Of a stretch of 64,000 bases of DNA, positions 25,841 to 35,434 are shown piece by piece. The notes below the pieces were generated by a model that worked only from the letters and a program-made list of their open reading frames with translations, was not told the DNA's origin and ran no database searches. The translations under genes were made by a program, and so were the position numbers. Origin of the DNA: Nocardioides sp. LHD-245 (GTDB lineage Bacteria; Actinomycetota; Actinomycetes; Propionibacteriales; Nocardioidaceae); NCBI RefSeq assembly GCF_030929495.1, contig NZ_JAVFWN010000007.1:62001-126000 (forward strand), given 5' to 3'. Every line of letters starts with the position of its first letter. Positions within the stretch are counted from its first letter, which is position 1.

Positions 25841-27754
25841 ATGGGGGGTATTGCGATGAAGAAGTGCTTGGCCCTGCTGGTCGCGGTCTGTCTGGCGACC
25901 CTGTCGATCTCAACGGCGCATGCGGCTGATCCGGAGCAGTCGATCAGCGGCACAGTTACCGACAGTTCAGGCACTCCCATCGCCGGCGCCACGGTGACGC
26001 TCTACGTGTATCTGCCGGATGAAACGTCGTGGGACGAGGCTTGGAACGCCACGACTGAGCCCGACGGAACGTATCTGTTCTCCAGCTCGGCTGACGGGGA
26101 GCTTGCGCCCGGCAACTATCGCCTGGGGTTCAAGAGCAACCGTCATCTCCAAGAGTTCTATGGGGGCCACGCGGTCCTCAATGACAGTCCCTTGATCACG
26201 ATCGACGCGGGCCATGCCCTCACCGGCCTCGACGCCGAACTCGATCCCAGCGCTACGATCTCTGGAACGGTCACCGACGAGTCCAGCACGCCTTTGGCCG
26301 GCATCGAGGTTGACCTCTACCGGTGGGAGGACAACGGCTTCGGTGGGGGCTATTGGGACTTCTTCAACCGCGACCTCACGGGCGCCGACGGCAGCTACAC
26401 CGTCGGCGGGGTGAAGGAGGGCTCCTTCCAGGTGTGCTTCAGGGACCCCGCCGGGTCGCTCGGCGGAAACTACGTCGGCGAGTGCTACCCCGATCAGGTT
26501 CTGAACACCACCCTGCAGGGCGGACCTGATGGCGCGATCACCCTGACGGCCCTTGAGCAGCGCGCTGGCGTCAATGCCGAACTCGAACTTGGAGGTTCGA
26601 TCTCCGGCACGATCGCGAACGAGGCTGGTAACCCGCTGCCCTCGTACTCGATCAGGATCTGGCACTGGGACGATCAGTCCCAGGATTGGGAAGAGGTCTG
26701 GTTCGACAGCATGTCCGGGGACGGCGAGTGGGCGGCCTATGGCGTTCCCGCCGGGACCTACCGGGTGAAGTACGAGATGCCCTACTGGCAAGAAGAATGG
26801 GCCCAGTATGCAGACGAGTTCTACCCTGCTGCCGCGTCCCTTGAATCCGCAGGCGATGTCGTCGTCGTGGCCGGTCAGGACACTCCAGACGTCAACGGTG
26901 TACTCGGCCTCGATGCCACCATCTCCGGAACCGTCACCAACCAGACAGGAAGCCCACTCCCTGATGCCGAAGTGACCGCCTATGTCTGGGCTCAGGCCGG
27001 CGGCGGCCAATGGTTGGCGCTGCCCGACGCTGCCTTCACCGATGAGAACGGCGCCTACACTCTGGCCAATCTCCCCGCCGGGACCTACCGCGTCGGGTTC
27101 CGAGGCCCCGACGGCGACGGCGAAGAGTTCTACGACGACAAGCCCGCCGTCGACCAAGCTGCCGACATCACGCCCACCACCGACCAGTCGGTCACGGGGA
27201 TCGACGCGGGCCTGACAGTGTCCGGCAGCGGCGAGCAGCCGGCGATCGAGAACATCACGATCCCGCAAATCACGGGCGTCGTGATGGTCGGCCAGACCTT
27301 GACTGCTACCCCCGGCACCTGGGATCCGTCCGACAGCGCCACCACGATCCAGTGGCAGGCCAACGGGATCGACATCCCCGGCGCGACCGGACCGACGCTG
27401 AATCTCACTAATGCCTACGCCAACAAGTCGATCCGGGTTCGGGTGAACGCCGCCAAGACCGACCACACCAGCAGCGTGGCGTTCTCCAGTTCGGTCGGCC
27501 CAGTCGCCCCTGCGGCGCCCAGTGCTGCTTGCGTGAACGCTCAGACAGCCGTCGCAGTTGCTGCCGCCGAACTTGAACTTTCCAAGGCCAAGTTGCAGAA
27601 GGCGAAGAAGAAGCTCAAGAAGGCCAAGAAGACCCACAACAACGCCAAGACCGCCAAGGCGAAGGTCAGGAAGAAGAAGGCCAAGTTCGCTGTCAGCAGC
27701 GCGTCGCAAGCACAGAGCACCGCGCTCGCTCAGCAGGCCGCGAGCTGCGCGTAG
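25841..27754 (+). CDS. Secreted repeat protein: four CnaB-like domains, Ig-like domain, Lys-rich C-terminus
   Basis: A 637-residue protein. The signal peptide ends at STAHAADP. About four CnaB/carboxypeptidase-regulatory-like repeats follow, each beginning ISGTVT or ISGTIA, near residues 33-130, 135-245, 250-355 and 360-455. An Ig-like domain (VGQTLTATPGTWDPSDSATTIQWQ) and a terminal lysine-rich helix bounded by Cys (AACVNAQT to AASCA) come last. It matches the N-terminal half of the 1,528-residue protein in order and motif but lacks the enzyme. ATG 25841 is supported by GAGGT; ATG 25856 is an alternative. No sortase motif is seen. Probably a cell-surface or matrix protein. Confidence 0.82.
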   Translation: MGGIAMKKCLALLVAVCLATLSISTAHAADPEQSISGTVTDSSGTPIAGATVTLYVYLPDETSWDEAWNATTEPDGTYLFSSSADGELAPGNYRLGFKSNRHLQEFYGGHAVLNDSPLITIDAGHALTGLDAELDPSATISGTVTDESSTPLAGIEVDLYRWEDNGFGGGYWDFFNRDLTGADGSYTVGGVKEGSFQVCFRDPAGSLGGNYVGECYPDQVLNTTLQGGPDGAITLTALEQRAGVNAELELGGSISGTIANEAGNPLPSYSIRIWHWDDQSQDWEEVWFDSMSGDGEWAAYGVPAGTYRVKYEMPYWQEEWAQYADEFYPAAASLESAGDVVVVAGQDTPDVNGVLGLDATISGTVTNQTGSPLPDAEVTAYVWAQAGGGQWLALPDAAFTDENGAYTLANLPAGTYRVGFRGPDGDGEEFYDDKPAVDQAADITPTTDQSVTGIDAGLTVSGSGEQPAIENITIPQITGVVMVGQTLTATPGTWDPSDSATTIQWQANGIDIPGATGPTLNLTNAYANKSIRVRVNAAKTDHTSSVAFSSSVGPVAPAAPSAACVNAQTAVAVAAAELELSKAKLQKAKKKLKKAKKTHNNAKTAKAKVRKKKAKFAVSSASQAQSTALAQQAASCA

Positions 27755-28042
27755 CCGGACTATTGGTCGTCGCTGCGCCTCCTTGAGTCGCGAAGTCTGA
27801 AGCGGCAACCCTGACCGCAACCACGTCCGGTGGCTAGCGACCGCCCACGCTGGCTACGGCTCTGCCTATCCGGCGGTCGAAGCGTCCGACGGGGTCGGAC
27901 TCGACGCGAGAGGACGAGGGACCCACGATCGGATGCGAGGGTGTCCGCGCTGCTCGGCGCCGGAGTACTTGTTACTCATGACCGGGGCAGGTCCGAGCTG
28001 GCATGGTTCGGGTCTCACCGGAACGACCGTGGAGGTCCAGCC

Positions 28043-28600
28043 ATGTCGATCATCCTCAGCCGCCGTCGGCGGCTCGCGGCCGTCCCGGGAGCGGTCTTGG
28101 TCGCGGCGTTGTCGTTGACTGGCTGCGGGGGAGGGGGCGCTCCCTCGGCGGGAGAGGTGCTCGACATCGTTGACGGCGAGGGGTCTGTGGACACCGACGG
28201 CGATGGTGAGGACGACCTGTCGATCGAACGTGACGGTTCCGAGGTCTCCTTCGACGATGGTCAGAACCAGTTGTCCGTCACTCGGGAGTTGCCGGCTGAC
28301 TTCCCCAGCGACATCCCGCTCGTGGACGGCAGGGTGAGCCAGGGCAGTGCGATCGCGACTGGGGACGCGGCCGGGTGGGTCGTCGTGATCCACCACGAGG
28401 CGTCCGTGAAGGAGTCCGTCGACCTCGTCGCTGCGCAGCTCGACGGCGCTGGCCTGGTGCAGGCCAGTCGCTTCGGCTCCGATGACGGTGCTGTTCTCGG
28501 CTACGCCAGCGACACCTATGTGGTGCAGGTGGTGTTCTCGGTCGACGACGGCGACACGCTCGTGTCGTACACGGTGTCGGAGGTCGAGTCGACGCCATGA
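28043..28600 (+). CDS. Putative lipoprotein coupled to a LuxR regulator
   Basis: A 185-residue protein with an N-terminal signal ending in the lipobox LTGC (Cys near residue 27), an acidic Asp/Gly linker (DTDGDGEDD), then a beta-rich domain (about 75-180) with ELPADFPSDIPLVDG. GGAGGT precedes ATG 28043. Its ATGA overlap with the following LAL regulator gene means both are translated from one message. I do not recognise the domain. A sensory or ligand-holding role for the lipoprotein is possible but inferred from context only. Confidence 0.72.
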   Translation: MSIILSRRRRLAAVPGAVLVAALSLTGCGGGGAPSAGEVLDIVDGEGSVDTDGDGEDDLSIERDGSEVSFDDGQNQLSVTRELPADFPSDIPLVDGRVSQGSAIATGDAAGWVVVIHHEASVKESVDLVAAQLDGAGLVQASRFGSDDGAVLGYASDTYVVQVVFSVDDGDTLVSYTVSEVESTP

Positions 28601-31101
28601 CGCGTCTGCACGGTCGGGAGTCCCTGCTGCACCATGTGGAGGAGATGCTCGGCGCCGGAGGCGCGGGGTGTCTGATCGGACCGAGAGGCAGCGGAAGGAC
28701 AGCTGTTCTCGACGCGTTGGCCGACCGCATCGACGGCTCGGTACGGCGGGTGAGCGGCGGGTTGGCGGTACCGGTCAGCGCCCAGCTCGGCTACGACACC
28801 CGCGGGATCGCCGCGTACACCCGTATCCCCGGCGATCTGGGCGCGGAAGGTGCACTCGTGCTGGTCGATGACGCCGACGGGGTGGATCACGCCGGCGGGG
28901 TGCTGCTCGTCCAGCTCGCGCGGGCCGGGGTGCGGCTCGTCGTGGCGGCGTCCGAGACCCACCACCTGCCCGCGCCGCTCTGTGACGAGGCCGTCCGTGC
29001 CAACTGGCCGGTACACCGACTGACGCCACTGCCCGATGACGCCATCCTCGCCCTCGCGGCCGATGTGCTGGGGGACGATCTGTGCGCCGAGTCGGCCGCA
29101 TACCTGCTTGATCGCGGTCAGGGCGTACCCGGGATCGTGGTCGAGCTCCTCGGCAGTGCCGCAGCGAGCTTGCGTCACGGTCCGGGCGGCGTGGAGATCG
29201 GGCATCCGGAGGTGACCGCACGGCTGGTCGAGCTGCATGAGCCGGCGATCCGCGCTCTCGACCCCGCCGACCACCCATGGCTGGTCCGGCTGGCGCTCGC
29301 CGAGCAACTGCCTGCCGCGATGCTGCCTCCCGCGGCGCTCGATCATCTCGTCGCTGCTGAGCTCGCGACGCGCACGGGGGATCGAGTCGCGATCGCCGGC
29401 CGACTGCTCGCCGATGTGGTCCGCGAGGACCTGTCGGTGGAGTCGTGGCGCCTCGCCTGCTCCTCCCTCGCCGTCGAGTTGGCCGCGCACGGTCCGGAGT
29501 GGTCCGGCCTCGCCTGCCTGCTGCGGGTGCGCGCGGGCGAGGTGCTCGAATCCCGCGCGGGAATCGTTGCGGTCCAGGCTGCCGTGAAGGGCCAGCGATG
29601 GGCCGATGCCTCCGACCTGCTCGCCGGTATCGAGTCCGCGTCGATCACGTCTGCGGACGAGCCGGTTCTCGCGCTCCTGCGCGGTGCGACCCTGTCCGGA
29701 GGTGGAGAGTACGAGGCGGCTGCCCGCTTCCTCCAGTCGGCCGCACGGCACCCCCGCGCTGCGCCGGAGGTACTGCTCCGGGTCGGTCTCGAGCTCGGCC
29801 TGCTGCACGCAGTGAGACGTGGGGACCCCGGTGCCGCGATCGCGGCCGTCGAAGTCGTGGCGGACAGACTGACCGGCGCCGACCGTGCCGCTCTCGACGC
29901 GGACCTCGTCAAATGGCACCTGATGGCAGGGCGCGAGCCGCCGCCCCTCCCGGGTGCCGAGCGCGCCGCGGATCTCGATGGCCAGTTGGGCGTCGCGGTG
30001 ATCTCGGCGATGGTCTCGTCGCTGGACGGACGGCCCGATGCTGCCCTGACGAAGGTCGCCGACGGGCTCGCGCTCGCCGAACAGATCGACGCTCCCGGGC
30101 ATTCCGTCGAGCTTCTCGGGCTGTCCCACTACCTGGCGCTGGCCTTCGACGGACAGCTCGCCATTGCTGAGGAATGGGCGGTCACCCGGCGGGATCGAGC
30201 GGCCCGTGCCGCGGACCCGTCGCTGGGGATGTGGGAGTTCGCGGCGGCGGAACTCGGTCTGCACTCCGGACGGCTGGACTGGGCGCAGGGCATGGCCGGT
30301 CGGGCGGGGCGCCACCTCGCCTGGCAGGACTTCACCGGACTGCGCGCGCCGGCAAGAGCCCTCCACGCCGCGCTCGACGCTCGCCGTGGAGCTCTCGACG
30401 CGGCCCTGCGGACTCTCGGCGACCTGTCGGCCGAGGCCGATGCAGATGTCAAGGTCGCACTCCACGTCGCCCGGGTTCACGCCGAGCGGCACAGGCGGGC
30501 CGCCAGGCCGGATGATGCGGCCGCTGTGCTGGCGGACGCGGGACGCCGTGCCGTCTCCCAGTCGCATCGACACCTCGGTGTGCTGGCCATTGATGAGGCG
30601 TGGATGCTGTCTCCTGATCTCGCTCTGGTCGATCTGCTCGACACCCATGCGTCGGGCGGCCCGCTCGCGGCACTGTTCGCCCAGCGAGCGCATGCGTGGC
30701 ACCGGCGGGAGTCCTCAGCGCTGGAGCAGGCCGCCCGGACTTTCGCGGCCGCCGGGTTCCTGTCGCGCGCCGTGCAGGCGCGGTCCTTGGCCGCGGTGTT
30801 GCACAGTGAGCGCGGAGACCTGGACGCCGCCGGCCGCGCCCGCCGCGCCGGCGCCGTGCTCCTGGCTGATACCGGATGCAGCTCGTGGCCCGGCGACGGC
30901 GATCCCGCTGCCCTCACCACGCGAGAGGTCGAGATCGCGCGCCTCATCGCCGCGCGCATGCGCAGCAGGGAGATCGCCGCGCGACTCGGCCTGTCGGTGC
31001 GCACCGTCGACAACCACGTCGGCCGGATCCTGCGCAAGCTGGGGTTGGCCCGCAGGTCAGAGGTCGAGCATGTCTTCCTCGACATCGACCGGAGCCACTG
31101 A
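28597..31101 (+). CDS. Large LAL-type LuxR-family regulator
   Basis: An 834-residue protein with an N-terminal P-loop-like ATPase module (GPRGSGRT near residues 28-35, LVLVDDADG near 87-95), a long TPR-like helical middle and a C-terminal LuxR helix-turn-helix (LTTREVEIARLIAARMRSREIAARLGLSVRTVDNHVGRILRKLG, about 770-815). The Walker-A lysine is Arg here, so ATP binding may be lost. Its end overlaps the end of the opposing LAL gene by 45 bases. It is coupled to the upstream lipoprotein gene. Probably an activator of nearby secreted-protein genes (inference). Confidence 0.87.
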   Translation: MTRLHGRESLLHHVEEMLGAGGAGCLIGPRGSGRTAVLDALADRIDGSVRRVSGGLAVPVSAQLGYDTRGIAAYTRIPGDLGAEGALVLVDDADGVDHAGGVLLVQLARAGVRLVVAASETHHLPAPLCDEAVRANWPVHRLTPLPDDAILALAADVLGDDLCAESAAYLLDRGQGVPGIVVELLGSAAASLRHGPGGVEIGHPEVTARLVELHEPAIRALDPADHPWLVRLALAEQLPAAMLPPAALDHLVAAELATRTGDRVAIAGRLLADVVREDLSVESWRLACSSLAVELAAHGPEWSGLACLLRVRAGEVLESRAGIVAVQAAVKGQRWADASDLLAGIESASITSADEPVLALLRGATLSGGGEYEAAARFLQSAARHPRAAPEVLLRVGLELGLLHAVRRGDPGAAIAAVEVVADRLTGADRAALDADLVKWHLMAGREPPPLPGAERAADLDGQLGVAVISAMVSSLDGRPDAALTKVADGLALAEQIDAPGHSVELLGLSHYLALAFDGQLAIAEEWAVTRRDRAARAADPSLGMWEFAAAELGLHSGRLDWAQGMAGRAGRHLAWQDFTGLRAPARALHAALDARRGALDAALRTLGDLSAEADADVKVALHVARVHAERHRRAARPDDAAAVLADAGRRAVSQSHRHLGVLAIDEAWMLSPDLALVDLLDTHASGGPLAALFAQRAHAWHRRESSALEQAARTFAAAGFLSRAVQARSLAAVLHSERGDLDAAGRARRAGAVLLADTGCSSWPGDGDPAALTTREVEIARLIAARMRSREIAARLGLSVRTVDNHVGRILRKLGLARRSEVEHVFLDIDRSH

Positions 31102-33537
31102 CACGTCCAGGACGCCCTCCAGCTGGTCGCGACGGGTGACCCCCAGCTTGCGGAAGCACGCAGCCAGGTGATTGTCGACGGTACGCACCGACAGTCCCAG
31201 CTCCTCGGCGATCTCGCGACTCCGCATCCGGCTCGCGGCGCGACGGGCCACCTGCCACTCGCGCTGGGTCAGTCGATCTGCCGATACAGTTGTGGGTTCG
31301 GGCCAGAGCGGCAGGCTCCACTGTTCCATCAGCGCCTCGGCTCGCCGCAGAGATGCTCGACTCGCCGCCTCGCGGCCCGCCTCACGCTGGAGTCGCGCAG
31401 CGGTCCGCCACAGATGCGCTGCCCTCCCGGGCATCGGAAGCGACTCCAACTGCTCGGCCGCCGCCGTCACGGCGCGCCGATCGCCTCTGAGGATCGCATC
31501 CGCCCGCGCCGCGCAGAGGGTCAGCAGGCGCGATCGATCCGCATGGGCCGCCAGATCGGCCGCGATGTCGGCACGCGGGTCGAGCATGAACGCCTCGTCC
31601 AGAGCGAGAACCCCCGAATAGGCCTCGCCGTCGGTGATCGCCTGACGTCCGACCCGAGCCATCGCGTCGGCCGCCGCGGCCCGGTGACCTGACCAGCGGT
31701 GGCGCTCCGCCTCGACCCGTGCGATGCCGACCGCGATCCGCGGCAGTCGTCGTTCCTCAGGCGTGAACCGCGCCACCAGGCGATCGGCTTCCCCGAGACG
31801 GCCGAGACGAGCTAGGCCGGCCACCTGGAGGGCGAGACACGGCATCGCCAGACCGGTACCGTCGCGCCAGGCCAGATGCTTCCCGGCGGCGATGGCCAAC
31901 TCGACGGTGTGGTGATACTGCCCCGAGTGCAGCGAGATCTTGGCGCGGTTGTAGCCCCACAGGCCGGCGCCGGAGCCCCCTTCGTTGCGCGCCCGGCGGT
32001 ACTCCTCCTCGGCCATCGACCGGGCCAGCGCCATCTGACCGTCGTAGACGACGGGTAGGAACTCGACGAGCGCGCGCATCGTCCGCTCGAAGGCAGGGTC
32101 CGGACCCACCGGCTCCGCCGGGGTCTCAGCGACGATCTGCCGAGCGCGTTGCAGCTCGCCGGCCATCACGGTGCTCAGCGCGCGGGTGCTCGCGTCGTGG
32201 GTCTCCAGGTCCCCGCCCGGACGCTGCGGCTCACCGACGAAGGCTCGCCTTCGCTCGATGACCGCCAGCACCCGGGCTCGCGCTGCACCGTCGGGCAGGC
32301 GATCGGCGACCGCGGCAATGCGTGTGCGCAGCGCTGTCTGGTCGGACATCCGCTCGCGCAGCAGCAAACCCCACTCCTGCGCGACCGAGGTGAGCAGTTC
32401 GGGATCGTCGGTGCTTGTCGCGGCACGATCCAGGAGGGCGAGCGCCTCGGCCGCGTCGCCGTCCGCGGCCGAGTATGCTCGGGCACGCAGGAGCAGGCAG
32501 ACGGGTTCGGTCCGCTCGGCGACGAGGTGACGGCACAGATCCGGTCGACCCCACTGCAGGAACCAGGAGCCGGTCTCGAGGATGGCTTGCATGTCGTCCT
32601 CCTGCCCCGAGAGGAGGCACAGACGCCGCCGTACGTCGTCCCAGGAGCGGGTGTCGGGCAGGCCGGTCAGCCCCAGCCCCGCCAGGTGCGGCCACCGCTC
32701 CGGGACCAGCTGCGGCAGAACGACGTCGATCACCAAATCGCCGCCGGGCGTCAGAGATTCATCGTCGACGCGCGCCAGACCGCGACCGGTGAGATCAGCG
32801 AGTACGGGGTCCGTGGCCGCCGCCGACGAGAGTGGCAGGCGGCCGGCGAGGACCAGCACGGCGAGGAGCTCCGCCCCGGTCGGCGCCAGTGCGTCGAAGC
32901 GGTGGCCGCGCAACGCCAGTGACCGCGGCCCGGGACGGAACCTGTGGAGAACGAGGCCGTGGTCGAGTGCCTGGGCGACCAGATCTGCTGCCACGGCGGG
33001 CAGGCCGGCCGCCCGGGAGAGCAGACCGGCGGCCCAGGACGGGTCCGGCTCGGTGCCGAGGCGGTGCGCGGCCAGCCCGAGCAGGGCGTCGTCGTCCAGC
33101 GGTCCGAGGTCGTCGCGGTCCCAGGTCGTGGTCAGGTCGAGGAAGGCAGGTGCCACAGCCGCCAGGTCGCCTACCCCGGCGACGACCGTCGCTCCGGCAC
33201 GGATGGCATGGCTGAGGAGAACGCTCGAGGCGAGATCGAGGCACTCCGCGTCGTCGACCACCACGAACTGGTCAGCCAGCCATGGCGCGAGCTGCGCGTA
33301 CACCGTCCGGGCGTCGCTGGCATCGATACCGGAGGACGCGAGGAGCTTGGCGAACGGCACGAAGGGAACACCCTCGACCGCGTCGCTGCCGTGCACCACA
33401 GAGGTGCCGAGGGATGCGGCGACAGCGGTGAGCACGGCAGACCCGCCGGCTCCGGGGACGCTGACGAGCAGCGTCGAGCGGCGGTCCCGCGCCCGGTCGA
33501 CGATCCTCTCCAGCAGCACCTGGCGTCCGAACAGCAC
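31057..33537 (-). CDS. Large LAL-type LuxR-family regulator, paralogue
   Basis: An 826-residue protein with the same plan: a degenerate P-loop (VPGAGGSA near residues 27-34, no Walker lysine), a Walker-B-like VVVDDAECLD, a helical repeat region and a LuxR helix-turn-helix near residues 755-800 (RMRSREIAEELGLSVRTVDNHL). The HTH core is nearly identical to that of the opposing LAL protein, so both may recognise similar sites. Convergent 45-base overlap with it. Transcription starts in 33,538-33,646, upstream of the secreted-protein gene that lies behind it. Confidence 0.87.
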   Translation of the reverse strand: MLFGRQVLLERIVDRARDRRSTLLVSVPGAGGSAVLTAVAASLGTSVVHGSDAVEGVPFVPFAKLLASSGIDASDARTVYAQLAPWLADQFVVVDDAECLDLASSVLLSHAIRAGATVVAGVGDLAAVAPAFLDLTTTWDRDDLGPLDDDALLGLAAHRLGTEPDPSWAAGLLSRAAGLPAVAADLVAQALDHGLVLHRFRPGPRSLALRGHRFDALAPTGAELLAVLVLAGRLPLSSAAATDPVLADLTGRGLARVDDESLTPGGDLVIDVVLPQLVPERWPHLAGLGLTGLPDTRSWDDVRRRLCLLSGQEDDMQAILETGSWFLQWGRPDLCRHLVAERTEPVCLLLRARAYSAADGDAAEALALLDRAATSTDDPELLTSVAQEWGLLLRERMSDQTALRTRIAAVADRLPDGAARARVLAVIERRRAFVGEPQRPGGDLETHDASTRALSTVMAGELQRARQIVAETPAEPVGPDPAFERTMRALVEFLPVVYDGQMALARSMAEEEYRRARNEGGSGAGLWGYNRAKISLHSGQYHHTVELAIAAGKHLAWRDGTGLAMPCLALQVAGLARLGRLGEADRLVARFTPEERRLPRIAVGIARVEAERHRWSGHRAAAADAMARVGRQAITDGEAYSGVLALDEAFMLDPRADIAADLAAHADRSRLLTLCAARADAILRGDRRAVTAAAEQLESLPMPGRAAHLWRTAARLQREAGREAASRASLRRAEALMEQWSLPLWPEPTTVSADRLTQREWQVARRAASRMRSREIAEELGLSVRTVDNHLAACFRKLGVTRRDQLEGVLDVSVAPVDVEEDMLDL

Positions 33538-33646
33538 CCACCGACCTTAGTGAGCGACGAAGCCGAGGGTGGCCGGTTCAGGGATCGTTCCTCCCCCCAG
33601 AACCGAACCGACCACCCTCGCGGCGGCTACGCCAGGAAGCGGCGGC

Positions 33647-34888
33647 TCACCGCACCTCGACCTTCGTCGCGCCACCGTGGCCGCTCGCGACTCCGATCGC
33701 CGTGACCCGCCAGCTGCCCTTCGCGGCTCGCTTGAGCCTCAGGCCGGCCTTGATGGCGCCGGAGGCGTTCGCGTAGACGACCTTGGTGAAGAGCCGGGTG
33801 CCCTTGCCCTTCGAGGTCCTCGCCTTGATGATGACCGCCTCGCCCGGTGCGAATCCGGAACCGCCGAGTTTGACCTTCTTGCCGGAGCGGACCTTCTTGG
33901 TCGCCGCCTTGAGCCTCGCCTGATTGTCGATGACGTCCCCTTGCGCGTTGGGATGCCAGGTGGCCGGATTGTTGACGTCCACGCCGCCTGGCCCGGATCC
34001 GCCGGCGGAGAGCTGCAGCATCTGGCTGGCTGACTTCGGGCCGTTGCTCACCCGCACCTCGACCGTGCCGCTGAGGCCGACCGGCACCGCGAAGCTGCCC
34101 GCGACACCGCCCGAGTCGTCGACTTCGACGGAGCCGACGGGGATGCCGCCCACTGTCAGGCTCGCCTGGGCGCGCGGCATCGCAGGTGCGGCCGCAAGCA
34201 GGTTCGTACCGGTGAAGGAGACCGACTGGCCGCTCTGTGCGGTGGCTCGGTCGAGGACCAGTTCGGGGGTCGCGGAGAGGTCGTACACAGCGGTCGTCAA
34301 GATCGGCTGCGGATTCACGACCTGGTCGCACTCGAAGGAGTACTCGGCGAAGTCGCCGTTCGTGTCCTTGCCGGTGAACAGGAGCTCGACGCTCTTCACC
34401 CGGTGGTGGTAGACGCCTGGATCGACGTAGTCGGTCTCGTACTCCAGGGCGGGGAACGCCAGGGGAACGTCCTTGTCCAGGCTGGCCACGTAGAACTCGT
34501 CGTAGAAGTTCAACGGGTTCCAATGCTCGCTGATGAACTGCAGCTTCCAGACGGAGACCCAGACCTCGGTCAGATCCTCGGGCAGGACGTTCGCGGGCAG
34601 GTCTCCCAGATCCACGTCGACCGTGATCTCGTCGTGTGAGGCGATCGGGGTCGGCATCGCGAAGCTGAGACTCGGGCTCCACGTCCGCTCCGGTCCGACC
34701 TGGGTGTTGTGGCCGTAAGGGGTGTCCCGGACCTCACAGCCGGCGAACTGCACAGTCGTGGTCACCTCGGCGGCCTGCGCCTGGCCGGGGAGCACGGCGA
34801 GCAGCGGAGCAGTCAAGGCGGCGAGGGCGATGCCGCCGCCGATCGAGGCGCGGCGCAGGCGGGGGAGGAGGGAGCCGAAGGCGGTCAT
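33647..34888 (-). CDS. Secreted protein with IPT/Ig-like domains, function unknown
   Basis: A 413-residue protein with a signal peptide (GGGIALAALTAPLLAVLPGQAQA), a beta-rich N-terminal domain with Cys pairs (AGCEVRDTPYG...FECDQVV) and two Ig/IPT-like domains near 215-300 and 325-413 (SGKKVKLGGSGFAPGEAV). No enzyme motif is visible. ATG 34888 overlaps the stop of the upstream lipoprotein gene by four bases, so they form one operon. Probably an extracellular structural or binding protein. Confidence 0.72.
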   Translation of the reverse strand: MTAFGSLLPRLRRASIGGGIALAALTAPLLAVLPGQAQAAEVTTTVQFAGCEVRDTPYGHNTQVGPERTWSPSLSFAMPTPIASHDEITVDVDLGDLPANVLPEDLTEVWVSVWKLQFISEHWNPLNFYDEFYVASLDKDVPLAFPALEYETDYVDPGVYHHRVKSVELLFTGKDTNGDFAEYSFECDQVVNPQPILTTAVYDLSATPELVLDRATAQSGQSVSFTGTNLLAAAPAMPRAQASLTVGGIPVGSVEVDDSGGVAGSFAVPVGLSGTVEVRVSNGPKSASQMLQLSAGGSGPGGVDVNNPATWHPNAQGDVIDNQARLKAATKKVRSGKKVKLGGSGFAPGEAVIIKARTSKGKGTRLFTKVVYANASGAIKAGLRLKRAAKGSWRVTAIGVASGHGGATKVEVR

Positions 34889-35298
34889 GAGAAGTCCTCG
34901 CAGTTCACGGTCGTGTCGTCATACCTGATCGACAGAGGGGCGTCCGAGCCGACGCCGTCGAGCACCAACCCGGCCTGCAGGCACTGAGCCTCGGCCTGGT
35001 CCTTGTCCTGCTCGGAGAGCATGACCAATCGGCCGTCGTCGATCTCGTAGTCCGTCAGACCGAAGACGCCTACCAGTTGCTCTGCGGTGATCTCGAGGAC
35101 GCCATCCTCGCCGACGGCGTCGAGAGCATCCTCGATGTCCTCGCCGAGGCTCTGGCTGCCGTCCGCACCGCCGGTGGAGTTGTTGCTGGAGACGGCCTCC
35201 TGGGGACCGTCCTCGTCGGTGCCGCAGCCGGACAGGCAGGCGAGCGCGGCGACGAGGACCGCGGCGGACGCCAGTGACGGGAGTCGTGTGCGTGTCAT
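34885..35298 (-). CDS. Putative lipoprotein
   Basis: A 137-residue protein with a lipobox (LSGC near residue 25), a low-complexity Ser/Gly/Asn linker (SSNNSTGGADGS) and a small C-terminal domain (about 60-137) with a Cys pair (AQCLQAG and NCEDFS). ATG 35298 places the lipobox correctly; another ATG lies 12 bases upstream. It is coupled by ATGA overlap to the following secreted-protein gene. I do not recognise a family. Confidence 0.65.
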   Translation of the reverse strand: MTRTRLPSLASAAVLVAALACLSGCGTDEDGPQEAVSSNNSTGGADGSQSLGEDIEDALDAVGEDGVLEITAEQLVGVFGLTDYEIDDGRLVMLSEQDKDQAEAQCLQAGLVLDGVGSDAPLSIRYDDTTVNCEDFS

Positions 35299-35434
35299 GG
35301 CGGCGACCATGTCACCGGTGGCGAGTAGTGGTCTCTGAGCAACTACTACTCATCGGGATCGCCCGACAAGTCGAACCCGTGGGGAGAGCGCGAGGTATCC
35401 GTGCGGGACCGTCGGGCGTCGCCCGTGGCGCGCG

